The notes under the pieces are model-generated. The model worked only from the letters and a program-made list of their open reading frames with translations, was not told where the DNA came from and did not search any database. Positions 8,706 through 18,013 of a stretch of DNA of 64,000 bases are shown here, piece by piece. The position numbers and the translations under genes are program-made. Within the stretch, counting starts at the first letter, position 1. Each line of letters starts with the position of its first letter. Source of the DNA: Oxalicibacterium solurbis (GTDB lineage Bacteria; Pseudomonadota; Gammaproteobacteria; Burkholderiales; Burkholderiaceae_D); NCBI RefSeq assembly GCF_014635845.1, contig NZ_BMDP01000004.1:186001-250000 (forward strand), written 5' to 3'.

Positions 8706-11479
8706 ACGACGTGACGGCTCCTGCCGCGCTGAAGGAAAGCAAGGCGACCTGCTGCTATTGCGGTGTCGGCTGCGGCGTCATTGTGCAGACCGACGGCGCG
8801 CAAGTCGTCGGCGTGCGCGGCGATCCCGATCACCCCGCGAACTTCGGGCGGCTATGCACCAAGGGCAGCACGCTGCATTTGACTGCGCGCGATGCGTTGC
8901 AGCAGCAGGCGCGTGCATTGCATCCCGAAATCCGCGTCGTGCGCGAGATGGAGCGCGAGCGGACCAGTTGGGATACCACGCTGGATTTTCTCGCGAAGAA
9001 ATTCGCCGACACGATCGCTGCGCACGGGCCGGACAGCGTCGGCTTCTATATCTCCGGCCAGTTGCTGACCGAGGATTATTACGTCTTCAACAAGCTGGCC
9101 AAGGGCCTGATCGGCACCAACAACATCGATACCAATTCGCGACTGTGCATGTCGAGTGCGGTAGCGGGTTACAAGCAGACGCTGGGCGCCGATGCGCCGC
9201 CGGCCTGCTATGAAGATATCGAGCAGGCCGACGTCGTTTTCATCGTCGGCTCCAATATGGCGTACGCGCATCCCATCCTGTACCGCCGGCTGGAAGCGGC
9301 ACGCAAGGCGCGGCCGCAGATGAAGGTGATCGTCGCCGATCCGCGCCGCACCGATACCGCGCGTGATGCCGATCTGTTCCTGCCCATCCTGCCGGGTACC
9401 GATGTCGCGCTCTTCAACGGCATGCTGCATATCTGCCTGTGGGAAGACCTGATCGATCCGGCATACATCGATGCGCATACCGAAGGCTTCGCCGAACTGA
9501 AGCGGACGGTGCGCGACTACACGCCGAAGTTTGTCGCCGACACCTGCGGCATCAGCGAGGAAGACCTCGTTACCGCCGCGCGCTGGTTCGGCGAATCGAA
9601 GGCGGCGTTGTCGCTGTACTGCCAGGGGTTGAACCAGTCGTCGGCCGGCACCGCGAAGAATGCGGCGCTGATCAACCTGCATCTGGCGACGCACCAGATT
9701 GGCAAACCGGGTGCCGGGCCGTTCTCGCTGACCGGCCAGCCGAACGCGATGGGCGGGCGCGAGGTTGGCGGCATGGCGACGCTGCTGTCGGCGCATCGAG
9801 ACATCGGCAATCGCGCACATCGCGCCGAAGTGGCGAAGCTGTGGGACATAACCGACGTGCCGGCGGCACCGGGCAAGAGCGCGGTTGAAATGTTCGAGGC
9901 GCTGCGCGACGGTGACATCAGGATCATCTGGATCGTCTGCACGAATCCGGCGCAATCGATGCCGGAACAGAAGATGATCCGCGAAGCCTTGAAGAAGGCC
10001 GAACTGGTGGTCGTGCAGGAAGCGTATCGCACGACGGCGACCTGCGATTTTGCCGACGTGCTGCTGCCGGCGACGACGTGGAGCGAGAAGGAAGGCACGG
10101 TCACCAATTCCGAGCGTCGCATCACGCGTTTCAAGCCGGTTCTGAACAAGCCGGGCGAGACGCTGCACGATTGGGAAATCGGCGTGCGCTTCGCCCATCG
10201 TCTCGAAACGTTATGGAAACGCGAACGCACGCTGTTTCCGTACGACGATGTGGAATCCGTCTGGAACGAACATCGCGAATCGACACGTGGTCGCGATCTG
10301 GACATCACCGGCCTGTCGTACGCGATTCTCGAACAGCAGGGGCCGCAGCAATGGCCGTATCCACAGGGTGCGCAGGCCGGCCGGCAACGCCTGTACGAAG
10401 ACGGTATTTTCGCGACCGCATCGGGCCGTGCAAAATTCGTCAACACGGTTTACCAGCCGGTCGCCGAAAAAGTCGATGCGCGTTTCCCCTTCCATCTGAC
10501 GACCGGCCGCCTGCGCGATCAGTGGCATGGCATGAGCCGCACCGGCACCGTCGCGCAACTGTTTTCGCATGCGCCGGAACCGGCGGTCGTATTGTCGAAG
10601 ATCGACATGGAGCGACGCTTGTTGAAGGACGGCGATCTGGTGCATGTGACCAGCAAGCGCGGCTCGCAGATTCTGCCGGCCGTCGTTGGTGACGACATGC
10701 GTGCCGGACAGGCTTTCATCGGCATGCACTGGGGCGAGGAATACGTATCGGGCCGCGGCAATGGCGACGGCACCTTCGGCGTCAACGCATTGACGACGCC
10801 GGCCTACGATCCCAGTTCCAAGCAGCCGGAGCTGAAGCATGCGGCGGTCAAGATACTGAAGGCGGAACTGCCGTGGCGCATGGTCGTGTTCGGCTGGGTG
10901 GAAGAATCGCGGCTGTTGACCTTGCAGTCAGAGTTGCGGCCGCTGATGCGCAAGTTCGCGTACGCATCGTGCACGCTGTTCGGCCGTGACAAGGTCGGCG
11001 TGCTGTTTCGCGTGGCGGACGATTACGCGGCCGAGAAAAGCCTGGTCGACGATATCGAAGCGCGCTTCGGCATCGCCGGTGCGCAGGTGCTGCGTTACGA
11101 CGATCACCGGCGCGGCAACGGGCGCCATATCCTGATCGGCGACGGCAAGCTGCAGGCGGTGTCGCTGTCCGGCGATCTGTCTGCCGAGCACTGGCTGAAG
11201 CAGTATCTGGAAGCGGAGCAACCGGTCGCGAAACTGGGTCGCCTGCTGCTGATGCCGACGGCCAGTCCGCCTCAGGGTTTCAAGTCGCGCGGCCGCATCG
11301 TCTGCAATTGCCTGAACGTATCGGAAACCGAGATCGTCGATGCGCTGGCGTCGCATTCCGGCGGCGATGCGTTGGGCATGCTGCAGCAGAAGCTGAAGTG
11401 CGGCACCAATTGCGGTTCCTGCGTGTCGGAACTGAAGAAGCTGGTTGCACAGCAGCCGCTGCAGGCGAAGGCCGCCTGA
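8702..11479 (+). CDS. nasA: Assimilatory nitrate reductase, catalytic subunit
   Basis: 925-residue molybdopterin (bis-MGD) enzyme reducing nitrate to nitrite in the cytoplasm. An N-terminal [4Fe-4S] motif is formed by Cys17, Cys20, Cys24 and Cys52. The molybdopterin oxidoreductase domain and the molydopterin dinucleotide-binding domain (PFHLTTGRLRDQWHGMSRTG) follow. The C-terminus has a BFD-like [2Fe-2S] module (CNCLNVSETE ... CGTNCGSC), as in NasA proteins that take electrons directly from a partner reductase. No separate electron-transfer subunit (NasB/NasC) is seen in the window. It is coupled to nirD by a 4-base overlap, and the next gene starts about 80 bp later. Confidence 0.95.
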   Translation: MNDVTAPAALKESKATCCYCGVGCGVIVQTDGAQVVGVRGDPDHPANFGRLCTKGSTLHLTARDALQQQARALHPEIRVVREMERERTSWDTTLDFLAKKFADTIAAHGPDSVGFYISGQLLTEDYYVFNKLAKGLIGTNNIDTNSRLCMSSAVAGYKQTLGADAPPACYEDIEQADVVFIVGSNMAYAHPILYRRLEAARKARPQMKVIVADPRRTDTARDADLFLPILPGTDVALFNGMLHICLWEDLIDPAYIDAHTEGFAELKRTVRDYTPKFVADTCGISEEDLVTAARWFGESKAALSLYCQGLNQSSAGTAKNAALINLHLATHQIGKPGAGPFSLTGQPNAMGGREVGGMATLLSAHRDIGNRAHRAEVAKLWDITDVPAAPGKSAVEMFEALRDGDIRIIWIVCTNPAQSMPEQKMIREALKKAELVVVQEAYRTTATCDFADVLLPATTWSEKEGTVTNSERRITRFKPVLNKPGETLHDWEIGVRFAHRLETLWKRERTLFPYDDVESVWNEHRESTRGRDLDITGLSYAILEQQGPQQWPYPQGAQAGRQRLYEDGIFATASGRAKFVNTVYQPVAEKVDARFPFHLTTGRLRDQWHGMSRTGTVAQLFSHAPEPAVVLSKIDMERRLLKDGDLVHVTSKRGSQILPAVVGDDMRAGQAFIGMHWGEEYVSGRGNGDGTFGVNALTTPAYDPSSKQPELKHAAVKILKAELPWRMVVFGWVEESRLLTLQSELRPLMRKFAYASCTLFGRDKVGVLFRVADDYAAEKSLVDDIEARFGIAGAQVLRYDDHRRGNGRHILIGDGKLQAVSLSGDLSAEHWLKQYLEAEQPVAKLGRLLLMPTASPPQGFKSRGRIVCNCLNVSETEIVDALASHSGGDALGMLQQKLKCGTNCGSCVSELKKLVAQQPLQAKAA

Positions 11480-11558
11480 TGGCGGCGTCGCCTGTGGTTG
11501 TGCCGGCATGGCGTGAACGTGTGAGCAACAGGCCACGCTTTCGGTGTACCCTGCGCGC

Positions 11559-12536
11559 ATGAATACTCCGACGATTTCAAACGAATCATTCAGGGCCGCG
11601 CCTTTCATCAAGGAAATCGGCCGTGGCGTGAAGGGCGCGCGCAGCCTGTCGCGCGACGATGCGCAGCAACTGTATGCGGCCATGCTCGACGGCCGGGTGT
11701 CCGATCTCGAAATGGGCGGCATCATGCTGGCGATGCGCATCAAGGGCGAATCGGTGGCCGAGCTCGACGGCTTTCTCGACGCGGCCGAAGCCTCGTTCGA
11801 ACTGCTGCAGGCACCGGGCAGTAATTACGCTCCCATCGTGATCCCGACCTACAACGGCTCGCGCCAGATGCCGAACCTGACGCCGCTGCTGGCGCTGCTG
11901 CTGGCACGCGAAGGTGTGCCGGTCTTCATTCACGGCGTGACGACCGATCCCGGTCGCGTGGCGACGGCGGAAATCCTGCAGCAGATGGGTTATCCGCTGT
12001 CGCACACGCATGCGCAAGCGGCCGAACAGTTCGCGCGCCGTGCGCCGGTGCTGATGCCGATCGACGATCTCGCGCCGCGCCTGTCGCATCTGCTGGCGAT
12101 GCGTCGCATCCTCGGCGTGCGCAATTCGACGCACACGCTGGTCAAGATCATGCAGCCGTTCGCGCAGCCGGCATTGCGGCTGACCTCGTACACGCATCCC
12201 GAATACCTGACGACGCTGACCGAATATTTTTCGACGGCTGCACCACAATCGCGCGGCGACGTGTTCCTGATGCGCGGTACCGAAGGCGAAACGGTGGCCA
12301 ATGCCAAACGCGCGCAGCAGATCACGTGGATACATGAAGGCCAATGCACGGTACTGGTGCAAAAGCAGGAGCCGGTCGATGAAATGCCGCCGCTGCCGGC
12401 TTCGCGCGAGGCCGATGTGACGGCGCGCTGGATAGAAAAAGCCTTGCGCGGCGAAGAGCCGATTCCGGCACCGATCGTCCACCAGGTGGAACAATGCTTG
12501 CTTATCTCAAGGCAGATAAACAGCAGACCAAGGTAA
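11559..12536 (+). CDS. ybiB: DNA-binding protein YbiB (anthranilate phosphoribosyltransferase-like fold)
   Basis: 325 residues. The protein resembles TrpD-family glycosyltransferases (FIKEIGRGVKGARSLSRDDA; helical N-domain, then a Rossmann-like part), but matches the YbiB branch, which in E. coli binds nucleic acid non-specifically and lacks known TrpD activity. Betaproteobacterial copies are often found beside nitrite-reductase and sirohaem genes, as here. The frame opens at a GTG at 11544, but the ATG at 11559 gives the usual N-terminus. Its TAA is five bases before the cobA ATG. Confidence 0.85.
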   Translation: MNTPTISNESFRAAPFIKEIGRGVKGARSLSRDDAQQLYAAMLDGRVSDLEMGGIMLAMRIKGESVAELDGFLDAAEASFELLQAPGSNYAPIVIPTYNGSRQMPNLTPLLALLLAREGVPVFIHGVTTDPGRVATAEILQQMGYPLSHTHAQAAEQFARRAPVLMPIDDLAPRLSHLLAMRRILGVRNSTHTLVKIMQPFAQPALRLTSYTHPEYLTTLTEYFSTAAPQSRGDVFLMRGTEGETVANAKRAQQITWIHEGQCTVLVQKQEPVDEMPPLPASREADVTARWIEKALRGEEPIPAPIVHQVEQCLLISRQINSRPR

Positions 12537-12541
12537 CGAAA

Positions 12542-13333
12542 ATGCAACGCGCAGTACAGCAACAGGAACAGCAACGCGGCAAGGTTTTTCTGGTCGGTGC
12601 AGGCCCAGGCGATCCCGAGTTGCTGACACTGAAAGCCGTCAGGGCGATCGCGCAGGCCGATGTGATCCTGATCGACGATCTGGTCAATCCGGAAGTGCTG
12701 CAGCATGCGCCGGCCGATGCGCGTGTCGTGCATGTCGGCAAGCGCGGCGGCTGCAAGCAGACGCCGCAGGAATTCATCGAACGCCTGATGTTGTCCGAAG
12801 CGCAAGCCGGGCATTGCGTCGTGCGCCTGAAAGGCGGCGATCCCTTCATCTTCGGCCGCGGCGGCGAGGAGCGCGATCATCTGCTGGTGCAAGGCATCGC
12901 GGTCGAAATCGTCAACGGCATCAGCAGCGGACTGGCGGCGCCGTCGGCCATTGGCATTCCGCTCACGCATCGTGACTGGACGCAGGGCGCGGTGTTCGTC
13001 ACCGGCCACGGCAAGACGCCGGATGCGAATCCGGACTGGAATACGCTGGCGAAGCTGGACCTGACGCTGGTGATCTACATGGGCGTCGCGCGTTGCGGCG
13101 AAATCCAGTCGGCCTTGCTGACCGGCGGCAAGGCGGGGGAGACACCGGTTGCGGTGATCCAGTCGGCCACCGGCGCGGCGCAGGCACAGCTGATCACGAC
13201 GCTGCAGCAGTTGCCGGAGGCGCTGGCGCAATCCGGTATCGGCAGTCCGGCGATCATCGTCGTCGGCGATGTGGTGCGCTGTGCAACACAGCGCGACGTA
13301 CCCACGACGTTGCCGCAACGATTCTCTGCCTGA
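12542..13333 (+). CDS. cobA: Uroporphyrinogen-III C-methyltransferase
   Basis: 263-residue SAM-dependent enzyme that converts uroporphyrinogen III to precorrin-2, the first committed step to sirohaem and cobalamin. The SUMT signature GKVFLVGAGPGDPELLTLKA is at the start, with VVRLKGGDPFIFGRGGEE in the middle and the GISSGLAAPSAIGIPLTHR loop. It lacks the CysG dehydrogenase/chelatase half, so a separate precorrin-2 dehydrogenase is needed. The in-frame ATG at 12494 lies inside ybiB; the ATG at 12542 behind AAGGTAACG is a better start. Position supports supplying sirohaem to NirB. Confidence 0.94.
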   Translation: MQRAVQQQEQQRGKVFLVGAGPGDPELLTLKAVRAIAQADVILIDDLVNPEVLQHAPADARVVHVGKRGGCKQTPQEFIERLMLSEAQAGHCVVRLKGGDPFIFGRGGEERDHLLVQGIAVEIVNGISSGLAAPSAIGIPLTHRDWTQGAVFVTGHGKTPDANPDWNTLAKLDLTLVIYMGVARCGEIQSALLTGGKAGETPVAVIQSATGAAQAQLITTLQQLPEALAQSGIGSPAIIVVGDVVRCATQRDVPTTLPQRFSA

Positions 13334-13468
13334 TTTTTTGCGCGGTTCGGTGATGCGCCGGTTGCAAGGCTGGCCGCATTGTCGGGCTTGGCGAGTCTGA
13401 CGGACCTGATCGCGTTTACAATCACGGCTTTGCAATTTCCAGCCTGATGCCCGGGCGACAGGCAAGCC

Positions 13469-14665
13469 ATGACTCAACATTACGACGTCGCCGTCATCGG
13501 CGCAGGTGCTGCCGGCATGATGTGCGCATCGGTTGCCGGCCAGCGCGGCCGGCGCGTCGTGCTGATCGATCATGCAACGCGCCTGGCGGAAAAGATCCGC
13601 ATCTCCGGCGGCGGCCGCTGCAACTTCACCAACATCGATGCGACGCCGCAGAACTTCCTGTCGCAGAATCCGCACTTCTGCAAAAGCGCGTTGTCGCGTT
13701 ACACGCCGCAGGATTTCCTCGCGCTGATGAAGCGCTATCGCATCGCGTATCACGAGAAGCACAAGGGGCAGCTGTTTTGCGACGACTCTGCTGAAGACAT
13801 CATCGGCATGCTCAAAGCGGAATGCACGCTCGGCAATGTGACGTGGCGCATGCCGTGCAAGGTGCAGGCGATCGGCAAAAGCGGCGAGCGTTTCCGCATC
13901 GATACCGACCATGGCGAAATCACGGCAGACAGCCTGGTGATTGCGACCGGCGGGTTGTCGATCCCGAAGATCGGCGCGACCGATTTTGCCTTCCGTCTCG
14001 CGCAGCAGTTCGAATTGAAGATCGTCGCGCCGCGCGCCGCGCTGGTGCCGCTGACGTTCGATGCAAAAGGATGGCAGCCGTTCGTGCCGCTGGCCGGCGT
14101 ATCGCTGCCGGTGGAAGTGGAGACCGGTACGAAAAAGGCGCGCGGCTGGTTCAGGGAGGATCTGCTGTTCACGCATCGTGGCCTGTCCGGTCCGGCCATC
14201 CTGCAGATTTCCAGTTACTGGCAGGATGGTGCGCCGCTGACGATCAACCTCGCGCCGGAAACCGATATTGCCGAAGCGCTGATCGAAGGCAAGGCAACGA
14301 GCAAGAAAAATCTCGGCAACCAGCTCGCGCAATGGCTGCCGTCGCGACTGGCCGACGAATGGCTGCTGGCGAACGGTTTCCGTCCCGATGCGCGCGTTGC
14401 CGACATGCAAGACAAGCAGCTGCGGCAATTGGGCGCTTCGCTGAACAGCTGGGCGATCGTGCCGAACGGCTCCGAAGGCTATCGCAAGGCGGAAGTGACG
14501 CTTGGCGGTGTCGACACGCGCGAGCTGTCGCAGCAGACGATGATGGTGAACAAGGTGCCGGGACTGTATTTCGTCGGCGAGGCAGTCGACGTGACGGGCT
14601 GGCTGGGCGGCTACAACTTCCAGTGGGCGTGGGCTTCAGGCGTGGCGGCGGGGCAGGCGGCCTGA
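13469..14665 (+). CDS. YhiN/HI0933-family flavoprotein
   Basis: 398-residue FAD-dependent oxidoreductase of the HI0933/YhiN/BaiN family. The dinucleotide-binding motif is VAVIGAGAAGMMCA at residues ~7-20, followed by the family-specific KIRISGGGRCNFTN, and the C-terminal WLGGYNFQWAWASG that closes over the flavin. The physiological substrate of bacterial YhiN proteins is not settled. It stands alone, with a 135-bp gap from cobA. Two hairpins follow the gene. Confidence 0.9.
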   Translation: MTQHYDVAVIGAGAAGMMCASVAGQRGRRVVLIDHATRLAEKIRISGGGRCNFTNIDATPQNFLSQNPHFCKSALSRYTPQDFLALMKRYRIAYHEKHKGQLFCDDSAEDIIGMLKAECTLGNVTWRMPCKVQAIGKSGERFRIDTDHGEITADSLVIATGGLSIPKIGATDFAFRLAQQFELKIVAPRAALVPLTFDAKGWQPFVPLAGVSLPVEVETGTKKARGWFREDLLFTHRGLSGPAILQISSYWQDGAPLTINLAPETDIAEALIEGKATSKKNLGNQLAQWLPSRLADEWLLANGFRPDARVADMQDKQLRQLGASLNSWAIVPNGSEGYRKAEVTLGGVDTRELSQQTMMVNKVPGLYFVGEAVDVTGWLGGYNFQWAWASGVAAGQAA

Positions 14666-14673
14666 TTTCTTCC

Positions 14674-14730
14674 GAACGTCCCTGCGTGGACGTTCGCTGC
14701 TGAACAACCTTGCTGACAGCCGCTGTCAGC
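14674..14730. other. Two consecutive perfect hairpins after the flavoprotein gene
   Basis: GAACGTCC/GGACGTTC (14674-14681 and 14688-14695, six-base loop) and GCTGACAG/CTGTCAGC (14712-14719 and 14723-14730, three-base loop). Neither has a U tract, so they are not classical terminators. They may cap or stabilise the 3' end of the upstream transcript, or be transcription-factor sites. Confidence 0.45.
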
Positions 14731-14773
14731 GCTGCCGGTTAGCATGGTTGCATCCATCAACACAGGAGGCAGC

Positions 14774-15208
14774 ATGAGCGGCGGAATTTCCGGTACTTCC
14801 CCCAGCATCATTTCCCACGTATCGATCGGCACCAACCGGTTCGGCCAGGCGCGCGCGTTCTATGAAACGGTGCTGGCGACACTAGGCATCCGCATCGTCA
14901 TGGAACATCCGAGCGCGGTTGCCTACGGCCGGCAATATCCGGAATTCTGGCTCCATGTGCCGCACGATGGTCGGCCAGCCAGCGTGGGCAACGGTTTCCA
15001 TATCGGCTTCATCGCAGCCGACAAGGCGCAGGTGCATGCATTCCATGAAGCGGCGATCGCTGCAGATGCTGTCTGCGACGGACCGCCGGGGCCGCGTCCG
15101 GCATATGGCGAGCCGTATTACGGCTGCTTTGTCCGCGATCCGGAAGGCCACAAGATCGAGGCGACTTACTGGGATGCCGAGCTGAGCCGCAAGCTGTACG
15201 GCGAATGA
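14774..15208 (+). CDS. VOC-family (glyoxalase-like) protein
   Basis: 144 residues with the vicinal-oxygen-chelate fold. It begins ISHVSIGTNRFGQARAFYE, a standard glyoxalase/bleomycin-resistance start, and ends YYGCFVRDPEGHKIEATYW, with the usual metal-ligand His and Glu positions. The specific substrate cannot be read from the sequence. The start is fixed by AGGAGG at 14764-14769. It has its own short transcription unit. Confidence 0.87.
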   Translation: MSGGISGTSPSIISHVSIGTNRFGQARAFYETVLATLGIRIVMEHPSAVAYGRQYPEFWLHVPHDGRPASVGNGFHIGFIAADKAQVHAFHEAAIAADAVCDGPPGPRPAYGEPYYGCFVRDPEGHKIEATYWDAELSRKLYGE

Positions 15209-15278
15209 ATAAGTTGCCAGATTGCCATTTCGGGTAATTCGTGTTGAAGGCGGTGGCGTATCCGGACAACAGGCCGGC

Positions 15279-15307
15279 TTCCATTTGCCGGCCGGCGCTG
15301 CTATAAT
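15279..15307 (+). promoter_or_regulatory. Sigma-70-type promoter of rpsU
   Basis: A perfect -10 TATAAT at 15302-15307 with a weak -35 (TTCCAT, 15279-15284) at 17-base spacing, ~39 bp upstream of the rpsU ATG. Confidence 0.6.
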
Positions 15308-15345
15308 GGCCGACTCACTACCACAAACATGGATTGGTTTTTTAC

Positions 15346-15558
15346 ATGACCACGATTCGCCTGAAAGAAAACGAGCCGTTTGAAGTCGCGATGCGTCGCT
15401 TCAAGCGCACCATCGAAAAAACCGGTCTGCTGACCGATCTGCGCGCGCGCGAGTTCTACGAGAAGCCGACTGCAGAGCGCAAGCGCAAGCTCGCCGCTGC
15501 CGTGAAGCGCCACTACAAGCGCATCCGCAGCCAGCAACTGCCTAAGAAACTGTACTGA
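15346..15558 (+). CDS. rpsU: 30S ribosomal protein S21
   Basis: 70-residue, very basic protein ([20 protein letters not shown]; ends [13 protein letters not shown]) that binds the small subunit near the anti-Shine-Dalgarno end of 16S rRNA and helps initiation. The frame opens four codons earlier, but MTTIRLKE is the conserved N-terminus. The order rpsU-yqeY-dnaG-rpoD is the macromolecular synthesis cluster also known from E. coli (rpsU-dnaG-rpoD). Confidence 0.97.
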   Translation: MTTIRLKENEPFEVAMRRFKRTIEKTGLLTDLRAREFYEKPTAERKRKLAAAVKRHYKRIRSQQLPKKLY

Positions 15559-15605
15559 TTTCCCGCCGATCTGCGTGTATGTAATTAGGCGCAGTTTGGG
15601 AAATC
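15557..15605 (+). ncRNA. Structured 3' end after rpsU (nested stems)
   Basis: A perfect 8-bp outer stem (GATTTCCC 15557-15564 with GGGAAATC 15598-15605) encloses an inner stem (CTGCG 15571-15575 with CGCAG 15590-15594). The outer stem begins in the rpsU stop codon. A separate terminator hairpin follows six bases later. It could stabilise the rpsU mRNA end or be a processing site; no known RNA family is recognised. Confidence 0.4.
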
Positions 15606-15610
15606 GGTTG

Positions 15611-15643
15611 AAACCCGCTCCGGTATGGTCCGCAGCGGGTTTT
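15611..15643 (+). terminator. Rho-independent terminator of rpsU
   Basis: A 9-bp perfect stem AAACCCGCT (15611-15619) with AGCGGGTTT (15634-15642), running into TTTT. It should separate rpsU from yqeY-dnaG at least partly. Confidence 0.75.
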
Positions 15644-15713
15644 GGCGTTTAATGATCGATGCAAATCCAGGCAACGATCGGACGATTAACAGATAGCGAA
15701 TGCGGGAGCAAAA

Positions 15714-16163
15714 ATGGGCCTGAAAGCACAGATCACCGAAGACATGAAAACCGCGATGCGCGCCAAGGATGCCGGCAGGCTCGGCGCGATCCGCCTGATT
15801 ACCGCCGCCATCAAGCAGAAGGAAGTCGACGAGCGCGTCGAGCTGGACGATGTGCAGGTGCAGGCCGTCATCGAAAAGATGATCAAGCAGCGCAAGGATT
15901 CGATCACGCAATTCGAGGCTGGCGGCCGTCAGGATCTCGCCGATATCGAGAAGGCCGAACTGGCCGTGCTGTCCGCCTACATGCCGGCTGCATTGTCCGA
16001 TGATGAAGTGAAGGCGGAAGTCGATGCGGCCGTCGCCGCTACCGGTGCTGCCGGTCCACAGGACATGGGCAAGGTCATGGGCATCCTGAAGGGCAAGCTG
16101 GCCGGTCGTGCCGACATGACGGCCGTTTCCGCGCTGGTGAAAGCCGCATTGACCAAAGCCTGA
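15714..16163 (+). CDS. GatB/YqeY domain protein
   Basis: 149-residue helical protein that is entirely a YqeY domain (LKAQITEDMKTAMRAKD ... MGKVMGILKGKLAGRADM). The domain is related to the tail of GatB, which contacts tRNA in amidotransferases. A stand-alone YqeY between rpsU and dnaG is common in proteobacteria; a molecular function is not established. It follows the rpsU terminator and ends 34 bp before dnaG. Confidence 0.93.
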   Translation: MGLKAQITEDMKTAMRAKDAGRLGAIRLITAAIKQKEVDERVELDDVQVQAVIEKMIKQRKDSITQFEAGGRQDLADIEKAELAVLSAYMPAALSDDEVKAEVDAAVAATGAAGPQDMGKVMGILKGKLAGRADMTAVSALVKAALTKA

Positions 16164-16197
16164 TCGCGTTGGCGATCGCAACGCGCCAGGCACAAGC

Positions 16198-18006
16198 GTG
16201 ATCCCGCAGTCGTTCATTCAGGATCTGCTGAACCGCGTCGATATCGTCGACGTGGTCGGCCGCTATGTGCCGCTGAAGAAGGGCGGCGCCAATTTCATGG
16301 GGCTGTGCCCTTTCCATAACGAAAAATCCCCGAGCTTCACGGTCAGCCCGACCAAGCAGTTCTATCACTGCTTCGGCTGCGGCGCACATGGCACCGCGAT
16401 CGGTTTTCTGATCGAATATTCGGGCATGGGTTTCGTCGAGGCGGTCAAGGATCTGGCGCAGGGCGTCGGCATGATCGTGCCGGAAAGCGAAGATCGTTTG
16501 CCGCCGGCGCAGCGCGCCGAACAGCAGGCGAAGAGCATGGCGTTGTCCGAAGCGATGACGCGCGCCTGCGATTACTACCGCCAGCAATTGCGCCAGGCCG
16601 ATCGCGCCAAGCAATACTTGATCGGCCGCGGCCTGACCGGCGAGATCGCCGCGCGCTTCGGCCTCGGCTATGCGCCGGACGGTTGGGACAACTTGCGCGC
16701 AATGTTCCCCGAATACGAGGCCGAAGCACTGGTCGAGAGCGGACTGGTGATCGACCGCTCCGAAGAGGAAGACGGCAACCGCAACGGCCGCAAGCGTTAC
16801 GACCGTTTCCGTGATCGCGTGATGTTCCCGATCCGCAATACCAAGGGGCAGGTAATCGGTTTCGGCGGTCGCGTGCTCGATAGCGGCGAGCCGAAATACT
16901 TGAATTCGCCCGAGACGCCTTTATTTCAGAAGGGCAGCGAACTGTACGGCTTGTTCGAGGCGCGGCAGGCGATACGCGAAGCCGGCTATGCGCTGGTGAC
17001 CGAAGGCTATATGGACGTCGTCGCGCTGGCGCAGCTGGGTTTCCCGCATGCTGTCGCCACGCTGGGTACCGCTTGCACGCCGATTCACGTACAGAAACTG
17101 TTGCGCCAGACCGACCAGGTCGTCTTCAGTTTCGACGGCGATGCCGCGGGACGCCGCGCCGCGCGCCGCGCGCTGGAGGCCTGCCTGCCACATGCGGGCG
17201 ACAACAAGGTCATCCGCTTCCTGTTCCTGCCGAGCGAGCACGATCCGGACAGCTACATCCGCGAGCTGGGTGCAGACGCTTTCGAAAAGCAGGTGCAGGA
17301 TGCGATGCCGCTTTCGCAATTCCTGCTGAATGTGGCGATCGGCGACAACGATTTGCGCACGCCGGAAGGGCGCGCCCGCACGCAGTTCGATGCCAAACCG
17401 CTGCTGCAGGCCTTGCCGCCATCGGCATTGCGGTTGCAGATCGTGCGCGGCCTGGCGCAACTGACCGAAAGCACGCCGGCCGAAATCGAGACGCTGTTCG
17501 AACTGGCGCAGCCGGTGGCCAAGGCACGGGTCGCGCCGCCGCGCGCCAAGCGTACTGCGCCGGTCGGACTGGAACGCCAGATCATGCGCCTGCTGGTCGC
17601 GCATCCGGCATTGGCATCGGAACTGGATCAGGCGGCACTGGATGCGTTGCTGAATCCGGTCTCGGAACATGCGGAAATGCTGGCGCAACTGGTGATGATG
17701 GCGCGCGAACTCGGCACGCATGCCGTTTTTGCAACGCTAGCGGAAACCTTGCGCTCCAGCGGCCCCGACTTCGAACCGTTGATCGCAGAGATTGCCGCAG
17801 AACCGGAAACGGACGCGGATGCCGCCCGCCTGGAACTGGCCGGTGCGATCCGCCAGAGCCGCATGAAGGCGCTGCGCGACGAGCTGGAGCAACTGGTGGC
17901 AGGCGGGCTGGCCGACAGTACGGCGCAGGCGCGTTATCGCGAACTGAGCATGCAACAGGAACAACTGCGGCGCGAGGCGCAGGCGGAAATGGCACGGCGC
18001 GACTGA
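16198..18006 (+). CDS. dnaG: DNA primase
   Basis: 602 residues, synthesises RNA primers at the replication fork. The N-terminal zinc ribbon is CPFHNEKSPSF ... YHCFGCGAHG, then the catalytic core and TOPRIM domain (LVTEGYMDVVAL; FSFDGDAAGRRAARRA), with a C-terminal helical DnaB-binding region from about residue 440. The start is GTG (16198-16200), reading IPQSFIQDLLNRVDIVDVVG, the usual primase N-terminus. It lies immediately upstream of rpoD. Confidence 0.96.
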   Translation: MIPQSFIQDLLNRVDIVDVVGRYVPLKKGGANFMGLCPFHNEKSPSFTVSPTKQFYHCFGCGAHGTAIGFLIEYSGMGFVEAVKDLAQGVGMIVPESEDRLPPAQRAEQQAKSMALSEAMTRACDYYRQQLRQADRAKQYLIGRGLTGEIAARFGLGYAPDGWDNLRAMFPEYEAEALVESGLVIDRSEEEDGNRNGRKRYDRFRDRVMFPIRNTKGQVIGFGGRVLDSGEPKYLNSPETPLFQKGSELYGLFEARQAIREAGYALVTEGYMDVVALAQLGFPHAVATLGTACTPIHVQKLLRQTDQVVFSFDGDAAGRRAARRALEACLPHAGDNKVIRFLFLPSEHDPDSYIRELGADAFEKQVQDAMPLSQFLLNVAIGDNDLRTPEGRARTQFDAKPLLQALPPSALRLQIVRGLAQLTESTPAEIETLFELAQPVAKARVAPPRAKRTAPVGLERQIMRLLVAHPALASELDQAALDALLNPVSEHAEMLAQLVMMARELGTHAVFATLAETLRSSGPDFEPLIAEIAAEPETDADAARLELAGAIRQSRMKALRDELEQLVAGGLADSTAQARYRELSMQQEQLRREAQAEMARRD

Positions 18007-18013
18007 AAGCAGG

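Noticed and set aside
14674-14730. Terminator call for the two hairpins after the flavoprotein gene
   Set aside because: Neither is followed by a T tract on either strand.
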